A stretch of 23,532 nucleotides of DNA, taken from NCBI GenBank assembly GCA_003427395.1, contig BFEA01000334.1, forward strand, positions 891,526 through 915,057, in the 5' to 3' direction. Below are positions 1 through 7,941 of this stretch, piece by piece; within the stretch, counting starts at the first letter, position 1; each line of letters opens with the position of its first letter. The DNA is from Chara braunii. Taxonomy: Eukaryota > Streptophyta > Charophyceae > Charales > Characeae. The position numbers and the translations under genes are program-made. A model generated the notes under the pieces. It made no database searches. It was given only the letters and a program-made list of their open reading frames with translations, and was not told the DNA's origin.

Positions 1-558
1 GGGGGTGCGGCGTTCTCGAAACGCCATACCCCCACTTCCCCCCCCACCGGGCAACCGAAGGGGGAACGGCGTTTTCAAAACGCTGTACCCCATCGCCCCT
101 ATATGTGAGCAGGGTCGAGGGGGTGCGGCGTTTCGAAAACGTCGTACCCCCTACGCTTCTCCGTGGGGGGTGGGAGCGGGGGTAAGACGTTCTCGAAATG
201 TCGTGCCCCCTCTGCCCTGTATGTGAATAGGGTCCAGGGGGTTCGGCGTTTCGGAAACGTCATACCCCCTCCGGTTCTCGGTGGGGGTGGGAGCGGGGGT
301 ACGGCGGTCTCGAAATGCCGTGCCCCCTCCTGTTCTCGGAGAGGATAGGGAGGTGGGCCACATGGCGTTCCCAGAATGCCGTAGCCCGGCCCCATAGGTG
401 GACAGGGCCGACGGGTGCGGCGCTTCGAGATCGCTGTATCACCGCCCCCTCTCGTCTCCGATGACCGGACGAGGTGTGGCGTTTTCGAAACGTCGTGCCC
501 CCCTCGGCCTTGCTTCGCGGAACTGGACGGGGTAGGGCGTTTTCAGAACGCCCTATAC
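1..558. repeat. Tandem array of ten palindromic hairpin repeats, ~59-bp period
   Basis: Ten near-palindromes of about 33 nt start near 1, 60, 119, 178, 237, 295, 354, 413, 472 and 531. The pattern is GGGGGTrCGGCGTT, a central TCTCGAAA-like core, then the reverse complement ending in CCCCC. Unit 1 can pair 1-14 with 20-33 around a small loop, with one mismatch. The 26-nt spacers tend to fall into two types, one with a TATGTGA-like stretch and one with TTCTCGGTGGGGG, which suggests a 118-bp higher-order unit. The first six units are best preserved and units 7-10 are degenerate. Short open frames run through the array on both strands only because the repeat lacks stops; I do not consider them genes. 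The array may continue left of the window. Confidence 0.9.
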
Positions 559-644
559 CATGCGACGCTCGAATGCGTCGGCGACTCACGTGAGGCGATG
601 GTGGAAGGTTTGAAATCTGAATGTGATCCGTTCCTTCGTTTGGA

Positions 645-1034
645 ATGTGCCTGCCATCAGGAGGAGCATCTGCTGTCCCAGAAAAGAGAGTCTACAACAC
701 GTGCACAATCTATAGAGATAAGGAGTGGGCCCTTGATTGGGGGGGGGGGCTACATGAGGCGGGATGTGGGGCCGTTGTGTTTTTGAAGAACGCCTCGGGT
801 GACGACTGGTTCTGTGTTGGAGGGATTATTAAATCCGAGGATGAGAGGGTGGACGGGCACGAACGGAAGTTCAGGAGGTTTTTCCTCACAACGGTGTTTG
901 ACGAACAAGGAGTGGACCATGCGAAGGCCGACCGTAAAGTAAACCTTGATTACAATATGTTCAAGGGGTATGGCGGTAAGGCTATTACCATGAAAGCCTT
1001 CGATGTGTCCCGAAAGAAGATGGGAGTGTGTTGA
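645..1034 (+). pseudogene. N-terminal segment of the decayed gene, unknown fold
   Basis: An open frame of 129 codons starts at ATG 645, just after TGA 624 in the same frame, and ends at TGA 1032. The part from about residue 16 (VYNTCTIYRDKEWALDWGGG) onward has ordinary globular composition with many aromatic and charged residues. I recognise no domain. At its end lies GTGTGT; removing two bases would carry the frame directly into the next segment (1028 onward), so the apparent stop is probably a 2-nt slippage error or mutation. The true start could lie elsewhere, for instance after a splice acceptor AG in 650-690. Confidence 0.4.
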
Positions 1035-1222
1035 CGATGCTTGGCCCCGTTAAATTCCTCGCCAAAACGAACGGCTACAGGAGATCCGGAAACAGTCCCA
1101 CGGTTGAGGCCGGCCATCGTATGTCCCCGACATTCGTGCCTTTTGACACGCCGGACGAGGATCTTCCCGGTATAGCAATGACAAAGAGACAGAGGACGCC
1201 ACATAGTTTTCCTACGCAGTAG
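1028..1222 (+). pseudogene. Continuation of N-terminal segment, ends at in-frame TAG
   Basis: A 64-codon open stretch continues the previous segment after the GT slippage. It contains a proline/aspartate-rich part (FVPFDTPDEDLPG) and ends FPTQ at TAG 1220. The same frame reopens immediately after this stop and stays open to 1831, so TAG probably replaced a sense codon such as CAG. No family is recognised. Confidence 0.35.
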
Positions 1223-1831
1223 ACGTCAGCGAGTGGGGGCCGGCGCCGCAACAAACAGAGCCAGCCGCGTTGTCCACCAGGCGAGGATGAGCATGATCCT
1301 CCTGTGGGTTCGTCCCGCCGGATGGAGTGTGTTGGACCGTCTCAACCGTTCAGCCGGCAAGACCAAGGCACCCCTCTCATCACATACAAAAGGAAGGCCC
1401 TGCCAACTCGTCCCTCTCCCAGTTGCCAGAAGGACGAAGGTGGTGCGTCCAGGAAGGCGGCGCTGCGGGAGATAAGCGAAGGATCGGACGAGGAAACGGA
1501 GGACGATTCTAGGGTATGTGTTGATCGACATCCACAGGGTAATCATGTCGTCGACGATGACGAATGTGGTGTCGATGAGGACGACGTCGAAGAGGAGAAC
1601 AACGAGAGGGGGAGAGAGAGAGAGGATCGTGAGGAAACTATGCACGACTGCGAGGGTGGGGAGTCTCAACAATACTATGAGGAGGACGACGGGGGCGATG
1701 GAGAAAACGATCATGCCTATCCTATAGGTGATGACGATGGACGGCAAGAGCAGTCGACTAATGTGGGGGTCGACGACTCAACAGGAGAGCAGTCGGAGGT
1801 CAGTGTCCAGAAAAGGAAGCGACAATCTTAA
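1223..1831 (+). pseudogene. Basic then strongly acidic low-complexity segment
   Basis: The frame is open from 1223 to TAA 1829. The first ~65 codons are rich in Arg, Ser and Pro. The next ~100 (about 1465-1770) are extremely acidic, with runs such as EGSDEETEDD and DDDECGVDEDDVEEENN. The segment ends in a short basic patch (KRKRQS). Acidic stretches next to a Lys/Arg patch are common in nuclear proteins; that is a general inference, not a domain call. The reading continues in the same frame after TAA 1829, so I treat the stop as an inactivating change inside one gene. Confidence 0.4.
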
Positions 1832-2875
1832 ACAAGTCCAACGGCGGCGGCGGATAAGCGCGCTGCGAAGAAACTCACTGTCGCTGCATCTCGACAGGCG
1901 CTCAAAGCTTCTCAAGAGGTGGTCGCTGAAAGCGTGAAGAGACGAAAAGGGTCCGCGTCGACAAGGGCGACAAAAGCGGAGAAACGTCCACCGAAAAGAA
2001 AGCAGATGGTGGATGAGGGTGACTCTGGAGAGGATGCCGAAGGGGTTCCTCCAAGAGATATGTCGGAACACACACAACCTTCCGCCGACACCCGTGATGA
2101 AGCCATTGACACAACACGGTGCTTCTTCTTGGAGTTCGATGAAGATGGGTTTGCAAAGAAGAAAAGGGAACACATTGAAGTGGACGTCACGAAGATCTTG
2201 CCAATCCCTGAAGGTGACATCCTCTTCAACCATAGAACGTTGGACGAAACGTTGGTGCAGTCCATATATGATGCGATCCATCATGCGGCCAGGGAAACCA
2301 ACAGGAAGTGGGATTTCATGACTTTCATCCTAGCTCCCATTGTGCCCAACAGGGACGGGTCTCAAGGCAGACGGATCACACCGGAGCAATTCAACGTCGA
2401 ACTGCCTCATACATACAACTGGTATGCTGTTGTTGGCCAGCACACGGTTGAGGCAATGAACAAACTCATTAAAGACAAGTCACCGGCCGAGAAAGTGTAT
2501 GGCTTGAGGTCATACTCTCACGTACGTGTTGTCTACTTTGACGATGACAGAAAGAGAGGATATCCGTACGTCTCGACGTTCGACAACATGAGGGAGAAGC
2601 GTTCGATCCCAAGATCGTTTTCGTCATCTGTGCGCCAAATCAGAACATTTTGGGATAAGAGGAATGGCCGGATCCGTCCACCAGGGACCGTGTCCCCGAA
2701 TGACGTCGATGGAATGAAACGGAAAAAAAAATGGGAAGAGTTTATGAACGCCGCCTGCAAAATGACACCTGATTCCGGTCTCATGAACTCGTCCCTGGAG
2801 AACGACTACTGCAAGGACTGGACGAACAAGATGCGGGGATACATGAATCTTGCGCAATGCGGCGAAACAGTATGA
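1832..2875 (+). pseudogene. Basic linker and ParB-like domain of the decayed gene
   Basis: After TAA 1829 the frame opens at once with a basic Ala/Lys-rich stretch and KRPPKRKQ, a possible nuclear targeting patch. Using GTG 1919 as residue 1, a ParB/sulfiredoxin-type pattern follows. About residues 86-120 hold a beta-strand, an N-x-R-like NHRTLDE and an alpha-helix (LVQSIYDAI). FILAPIVP is at 136-143 and WYAVVGQHTVEAMNKLI at 168-184. The last matches the ParB box of the type vvdGxHRxxAxxxL, with GQHT (2435-2446) in place of G-x-x-R; the usual Arg is Thr here. In bacteria and phages ParB domains often sit in front of DNA methyltransferases, and a methyltransferase-like region follows here too. 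The segment ends at TGA 2873, but the frame continues. The ParB assignment is by eye. Confidence 0.5.
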
Positions 2876-5130
2876 CCACTAGTAGAGAAATTCTTCGACA
2901 TGTACGAGAAGGGGCTATTGCCGCGAGTCAACGGTGTGAGATACATCGACCTGCCGGGGAAAGTGGAAGGGAGACTGCCTGGGCAATACTTCCTTAAGGA
3001 CAACTCCGGCAAAAAAGTCATGTTCCACTGCATCAAGGCCAAGAAGGGGCCATCAGGCGCAACGGTGTCTATACCTGACTTGACGCCGACAATCTTCAAG
3101 TTGTTCGGCGATATGACAGCGAGAGAGAAGCAAGTGGCATTTCACCACATGATGCGTGGTGATGTCATCGTGACATCACGTTCGGTACTTCGTGGTAGGT
3201 GCAACATGGCGGACCTGGTTAAATATACTCGGCGTGAAAGATATATGGGCCGTATGTTCAACTACATATTGTTCAAGGCCGAGGGGAGGTCAAAAGAAGA
3301 GTGGAGCGCTGAGTTTTTCATCGGTTATATGACCATCTTGGAGAGGTACAACAAAAACGGCCTGACGGACGAGAAATGGACCGAGGAACGCGACCGCATC
3401 CCTGACGACAAGGCGAGGAGGGTGCCGAGGCGTTTGGGCGGTCCTGATGAGATTAATGGTGAGAACGGTGCGGGACTGGAGGCAACCCAAGGCATGTACA
3501 AGGAAACCCCGTTCCACCTCAAGTGTTTCATCTACGAGGCAATCGACTGCTTGGACGACCTGAGAGCGGAGGTTAATCGGATATCCTCCAGTGCTTGTCA
3601 CATATTTTGGGAAGTGGGGAAGAGGATTACCACGATCCTGCCATTTGAAATCGAACCGAAGGGAGTGCTCACCGACAACGAGAAGGTTGTTGGTACGGCG
3701 AGGGGGATGAAGATACGGGCAACCATTCTTGATATGTCAACATCATCGAAATGTGTTCCGTGGGATGATGACGCCTTTTCCAAACTGTACGTTTTCCTCA
3801 TGAGATGCTGTGGCGAAAACTGGGCCTTGATCATTTTCGCGCCGATGAAACACCACAAACAGGTGATGCAGAGTGTGTACAATTGGGATGATGTTGAGGT
3901 GCTCACAGGGTCATGGTACAGACACTATACACCTTCGACAACCTTGAACAAGTACGGCAACATTGCAGTTCGGTACACTGACATGATGGCTATTGTCCTC
4001 CACGCCGAGAACGACAATTTGGACAATATAACGGTTGCACCGAAATTGCGAGCCGAGTTGACAAATTTGAACGTTGAAGAGGGTGAATTTGTGAGGTGCT
4101 CAGGGGAGTGTATCGGCGTGGAGGGCGACACCGACGCGGTTTATTCTTGGATGGAACGAGAGTCATCACGTCTCCGAAAACTGTGCAGCTCGTTCATCAG
4201 GAAGGACGCTGGCATGATGCTGTTGGGCAGGGCGCATGCGGGACTGATTTGGGAACTCGCTCGCGCCGGACACCACGTGTTTGCGTGTGACGACATGACA
4301 AAAGAGCTCACATACCTTTCCAAGTTTTTTGAGTTTTATGTGAAGGATACGAGGAACAAATGCAGGTTCGAAAAGCCCCAAGTCGAGCACCGCAAGGACC
4401 GGGACATTTACTATAAGCTCGACAGAAAGAGGGAGAAAGTGTGGGCTTACTTGTTCGGTGACGCTCCACGGTCGGCGGTTGATAACAAATACGTCATCAG
4501 GAAAAGTGAACTCGAGATAGCAATGAACGAGTACCGCGGATCGCACATGGGTGTTTTCCACATGTTCGTCGCACGTTGTGAGCATCTATATTTCAATATG
4601 AAGAAAATAGCACTGTCATGCAGGGACTATGCGGACTTGGCACGTAAAGCGGGGAACTTCAACAACATCGATTGTGATGAAGACACGTCAGACTCCGACC
4701 TGGCCGTTCCGTCGCGCGCGACACGACGTTCGGCGCAGGGAGCACGTGCCGAGGAGCCACAAGGGAGCACCAACGCAGAAGCGGAGAAGGCGAGGTCGAG
4801 TTTGGGAGCGACACATGCTAGTGATGGAGACGTGGAACATAAAATGAATGCAAGGGGAGAAAAGAATGGTGTACCAATGAACCCGGTGGGTGCGAGTGAG
4901 GGAATTGTTAACTCATGGGGCAACACAGGGGGAGGAGAGAATGGGTGTGAAATGACCCCGCCGACAGCTGGACCATCATCGACACATGCACCGCAGGCCG
5001 AGCAGCAAATGCTCATGTCGATGGACACAGATGAAGATGAAGACATGGATATTATAGCAGTCATGCCGAAGCTCGTGCCAGGAAAACCGTTACCTCAAGG
5101 CTTTGCTCAAGACCCTTCAGTGCCATACTT
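2876..5130 (+). pseudogene. Long linker and beta-class amino-methyltransferase-like region
   Basis: The reading follows TGA 2873 in the same frame and stays open to TGA 5240, but the true product probably leaves this frame near 5100-5140. Numbering from ATG 2900, the first ~270 residues are an unassigned linker. Residues ~272-371 resemble the motif IV half of N4/N6 amino-methyltransferases: ATILDMSTSSKCVPWDD in the place of DPPY...WD, then a strand WALIIFAP, then GSWYR, then MMAIVLHAEN. Residues ~430-478 resemble the FxGxG cofactor motif: LLGRAHAGLIWELARAGHHV followed by FACDD. Order IV before I is the beta class. The catalytic DPPY is not conserved (DMST), so activity is unlikely. From residue ~590 the tail is low-complexity and acidic (DTDEDEDMD). 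Confidence 0.45.
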
Positions 5131-5229
5131 GCTGAACACAAGTACAAGGAGTCATCGGAGGAGGACTGGGGTCATCATATTCTCTGGCATGAGGGCGTGT
5201 TCGAACCGTGCGTGTTTGCGGGCAAGTGA
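5101..5229 (+). pseudogene. Frameshifted continuation with a Trp/His-rich conserved-looking end
   Basis: The preceding frame ends with an Arg-rich, unconvincing stretch up to TGA 5240. The neighbouring frame, by contrast, reads LAEHKYKESSEEDWGHHILW and on through HEGVFEPCVFAGK to TGA 5227. This has far better protein character, so I infer a one-base indel between about 5100 and 5140. The same frame reopens after TGA 5227 and runs to 5476. Confidence 0.4.
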
Positions 5230-5478
5230 CAAATGGCTGTGAAGACAAGAGACCGCGGGTGGGTCGCGAAGGAAAGAAAGGACGCTGCGATATGGCACAG
5301 CGTGACGGAGATGCAACTTTTTCGGCGGGTTGCACAAGAAAATGTCGGTGCAATCGAGGTCGTTGTAGCGGCAAAGGCGAAAGCTTTGTTTGAGCAACTG
5401 CTTGCGAACAAACAACTAGAATTCAGCACAAAGTTCTACAACCTTGCATCAAGTGTGTCGTACGGCTCCATCGATTGA
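5230..5478 (+). pseudogene. Helical segment between in-frame TGA 5227 and TGA 5476
   Basis: The frame of the previous segment continues for about 80 codons. It begins at ATG 5233 (MAVKTRDRGW) and contains a predicted helical, Ala/Lys/Glu/Leu-rich stretch (VVAAKAKALFEQLLANKQ). It ends YGSID before TGA 5476. No family is recognised. Both bounding stops read as CGA if the T is changed back to C, which fits CpG decay rather than true gene ends. Confidence 0.35.
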
Positions 5479-6117
5479 AAAATCAAACAAGCGTCAGCAG
5501 TGCAAGGAATCGATAGCATCACCTCTCTGAAGACTCAAGACGTCATCGCGTCTAACACCATCGTTGCGATGGCCAGAGGGGATGCAGGCTGCGAAACGGA
5601 CATACGTGCGAACGCTGGTCACATACAGAATGAACAGTTGCGAGCATGTATTCAACAAAGCACACAGAGAAGCGCAATGGGGGATTCCACTATGATACGC
5701 AAGGACGGCTACGACATGGAGTCGGGCACATTGACAGAGCCGCCAACGCGCGGGGTCAACGATGGGGCAACAATCATTGGATCTTTCGGGTCTCTTGTCG
5801 CGACAGTGGCGGCGAGGCAAGGCGTATTTGAAATGATGGAGACCGTTGCGGGCCAGGATGTTGAAAGCCAGACCGTGAAGGTGGCGCCAGAGCAGGTGGC
5901 GGCAACAACAGACGAGACGAAGAAAGGTGAGGGATCTCGCGAACACATTTCCGTAATTGATATGAGATCGGAGAGTACGGGCGAGGATATGATCCAAGAT
6001 AACGACCAGAAAGATGACCATGCTGCACCACGAGTGGAAGGTGACGACGAAGAGGACGCGCAACGACCGAGACGGTCAACGAGAGCAGTAATTAAGAAAA
6101 CTGTGTTTGATGCGTAG
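5479..6117 (+). pseudogene. C-terminal low-complexity tail of the decayed gene
   Basis: This is the same frame as the preceding segment, open from 5479 to TAG 6115. A possible independent ATG-less start lies at 5500. Composition is Ala/Thr/Gly/Glu-rich without hydrophobic segments. The last ~40 codons become acidic (VEGDDEEDAQ) and end in a basic RPRRSTRAVIKK patch just before the stop. An acidic then basic end of this kind resembles nuclear protein tails, but no family can be named. TAG 6115 is taken as the genuine stop because no coding character follows. Confidence 0.4.
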
Positions 6118-6124
6118 GAAAGCC

Positions 6125-6168
6125 TTAGACGGGCATGAACGTTTACACGTTTCAGGTTATATTGATGT
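6125..6168 (+). repeat. Imperfect direct repeat, copy 1 (44 bp)
   Basis: The copy begins TTAGACGGGCATGAACG and ends GGTTATATTGATGT, starting 7 bp after the stop codon at 6115. A second copy lies at 6275-6318, an offset of 150 bp. The two share the TTAGAC start, a central ACGCG/ACACG-type GTTT part and GGTTATATTG. Confidence 0.7.
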
Positions 6169-6274
6169 GTCGCCACAAATCATGATGCGATATTCACCGG
6201 TCCTCACATGGAGTGTCTACGCATTTCTTGTTAAATTGATAGGTTGCCGCTGGGTACTATGTTAAAAAACTATG

Positions 6275-6318
6275 TTAGACAGGAATGGGTGTAAACGCGT
6301 TTTGGGTTATATTGTTGT
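6275..6318 (+). repeat. Imperfect direct repeat, copy 2 (44 bp)
   Basis: Second copy of the motif at 6125-6168, reading TTAGACAGGAATGGGTG and ending GGTTATATTGTTGT. It lies 15 bp upstream of the 6334-6373 hairpin, so it may mark a repeated 3' terminal structure. Confidence 0.7.
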
Positions 6319-6333
6319 CTTAATGGAGGTGTT

Positions 6334-6373
6334 ATTATGACACTGCAATTCTCGAAACTGTAGTGTCGATAAT
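6334..6373. repeat. 40-nt hairpin sharing its core with the 5' array
   Basis: ATTATGACACTGCA is followed by ATTCTCGAAAC and then TGTAGTGTCGATAAT. The arms pair over about 17-18 bp with one A/C mismatch and a bulged G at 6368. The loop region TTCTCGAAA is identical to the core of units 1 and 4 of the array at 1-558, while the stem is different and AT-rich. Confidence 0.8.
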
Positions 6374-6395
6374 AGAGGGTGCCCCATCTCGATAC

Positions 6396-6397
<2 letters not shown>

Positions 6398-6456
<59 letters not shown>

Positions 6457-6464
6457 TGTGTGTG
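6398..6464. repeat. (TG)n microsatellite
   Basis: A nearly pure TG dinucleotide tract of about 67 bp with one GA interruption near 6452. The reverse strand encodes a His/Thr run that is not a gene. Confidence 0.95.
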
Positions 6465-6721
6465 CATCTGTGTGAGTAGACAAAGGTCGACTCGTCACCA
6501 GCGTTAGGTTCTGTGTGTGGATTAAATTGTATGTGCGAGCTTGGTACGGTTTTATAATAAAGGCATATGAAAACACACTATATGGGGCACTTTGCCTGTC
6601 ATGTGTCAAGGACACCTCTAATCTCAGAGAACTTGTTATGCCATCTTCTAGCGCGCTGCGAATGGTCGTCTTAACCTAAATCCCCACGAACTTAAAAACA
6701 GAAAATCATACTAACAAAATG

Positions 6722-6736
6722 AAAAAAAAAAAAAAA
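6722..6736 (+). repeat. Poly(A) run of 15
   Basis: Fifteen consecutive A residues in an AT-rich stretch. It could be the tail of an old short retro-insertion, but no element is recognisable before it. Confidence 0.7.
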
Positions 6737-7125
6737 CACGAAAATATGTGAAACAGCAAGGCTGGAATAGTGAACTTATATTCTAAATACTGCCCAGAGT
6801 ACTGAAAATGAACATCAGAGAACTGATGGAAGCAGGGTTACCGTTAACCACCATAGATCGTGAAAAGTATCATTGATCAATTTACTTTCAAAAAGTACAC
6901 GAAAATTGGGCAAGAATTGTAGTTGTGTTATGCGCCATATTACGAGGAAGATGGAGGTCGGGGTGTTCATGTCAACTCGCTATAGTATCCTGTTGCCAAG
7001 ATTTAGCAATTGAAATTTCTCCGCCGTTTCGAGCATGCAAATATGGCAGGCCCCGATCACGATAGCTTACGCTGCGGCATAATGCATTGTCATGTGCAGA
7101 AAGGAGGAACATAGAAAAAGTATGA

Positions 7126-7941
7126 AGATGCAAACAGGGATGGACGATCCACTTAGCAACGGATAAGTTATCGGAGAAGGAGACGGCTGCGGTGCAACAT
7201 TTACGAGATTCAGTGCAAGCGGAGAATCGGACGGTCTGGACATCCACGTACAACGGGCCAACAAAAGAAGAACTAACACTAACCGGGCATGATTTTGAGC
7301 TTGATACTGTATCAAGGCAATTGGTTAAACAACGAAATAGTTAACTTTTATTTGAACCTCGTAAGGCTTGACAACATGTGTCGCATAAGCCATTGCGAGT
7401 GTGATAGTGGACAAGACGGAACAGTAGTAGAAGGAAAAGGGCGCATCCCGATAACAACAATTTTTAGTTCCTTCTTCTTTGCGAAATTGTTCGACGACGA
7501 CATGCAATACCAATACAGCGCAGTGCAGAAGTGGATGACAGATATCGATGTGAGTGACGTGAACTTAAGAATAGCTTCATTCCATGTTCGGAATTCCAAC
7601 CATTGGACTCTAGTAATAGCAGACCTACGGCGCCAAAAAATGGAGACGACTCGCTTACACCTGGCAAAGAATTGGCAAGGAAAGTGAGAGGTGGTTTCGC
7701 AAGATTCTTGTTCGAAAGATCGGTTGAACAGGGAAAGGTGGTGGATACAAAAGATTTCAACGACATATGGAATGTGCCGGGCATTTCAAGACAGCGCGGC
7801 ATTAACGAATACGGTGTCTTTATGCTAACATATGCGTCACTGTTGGCAAGAGGATTTCTCCCGCCATTCAACTTCTCTTTCGACGACATCTACAATATAA
7901 GGGGACGGATCGCTTTAGATGTACTTGTCACACTGAAATAG
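7126..7941 (+). pseudogene. Ulp1/SENP-like cysteine protease (C48 family) relic
   Basis: Three joined frames give a C48 peptidase domain. Frame 1 (from TGA 7123, about 7126-7310) holds a helical lead-in ending TLTGHDFELD. Frame 2 (7289-7687) has LYQGNWLNNEIVNFYLNLV, FSSFFFAKLF and NHWTLVIAD. Frame 1 again (about 7640-7939) has DDSLTPGKEL, ISRQRGINEYGVFMLTYASL and the end at TAG 7939. These fit the WLND...HW...DS...Q..DCG pattern of Ulp1 proteases, which cleave SUMO-like proteins. Catalytic His is at 7601 and Asp probably at 7648; the Gln is in RQRG. The Cys position is Tyr (TAC 7810). Two frameshifts and the lost Cys mark it as inactive. Ulp1 domains are known cargo of plant Mutator-like and CACTA transposons, so a transposon origin is likely. 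Confidence 0.8.

Larger units (their letters stand above)
645..6117 (+). pseudogene. Decayed long gene: ParB-like plus amino-methyltransferase-like multidomain protein
   Basis: This is a single long coding relic rather than many small genes. Reading frames at 1028-2875 and 2900 to about 5130 are the same frame, interrupted only by TAG 1220, TAA 1829 and TGA 2873. The frame changes near 1026-1031 and again near 5100-5140, after which one frame runs to TAG 6115 through TGA 5227 and TGA 5476. The sequence between stops stays protein-like, without extra stops or obvious introns. Domain order is N-terminal segment, acidic segment, basic linker, ParB-like domain, long linker, beta-class methyltransferase-like region, low-complexity tail. 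Total length would be about 1,800 codons. I infer a mobile-element gene inactivated by point mutation, because only LINE relics surround it. Alternatives are a poorly assembled host gene or an unusual multi-exon gene. Segments are described separately below. Confidence 0.6.
6118..7080. other. Non-coding stretch between the two decayed genes
   Basis: The stretch is AT-rich with frequent stops in all frames. It holds a duplicated ~44-bp motif, a long hairpin (6334-6373), a (TG)n tract (6398-6464) and a 15-A run (6722-6736). The rest shows no recognisable gene. The left part probably includes the 3' UTR of the upstream gene. The right end may include the beginning of the Ulp1-like gene, since an open stretch with MAGPDHDSLRCG lies at about 7042-7090 in another frame. 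Confidence 0.5.

Noticed and set aside
5-589. Several Arg/Pro-rich open frames on both strands across the hairpin array
   Set aside because: They arise because the 59-bp repeat lacks stops; the peptides are direct translations of the repeat and exist in both strands at once.
1226-1747. Long minus-strand frame of 173 codons opposite the acidic segment
   Set aside because: It is the antisense shadow of Asp/Glu-rich codons (GAC/GAG read as Val/Leu) and has an artificial hydrophobic composition.
2869-2890. A tiny intron removing TGA 2873
   Set aside because: The only GT...AG pair nearby would give an intron of about 13 bases, far too short; a point mutation is simpler.
2873-5478. TGA used as a sense codon or selenocysteine
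   Set aside because: Nearby LINEs and this gene also carry TAG and TAA stops and frameshifts, and no selenocysteine hairpin or Sec-type family is evident. General decay explains all.
6270-6615. Minus-strand frames encoding long His/Thr runs
   Set aside because: Translation of the (TG)n microsatellite, with no coding sequence on either side.
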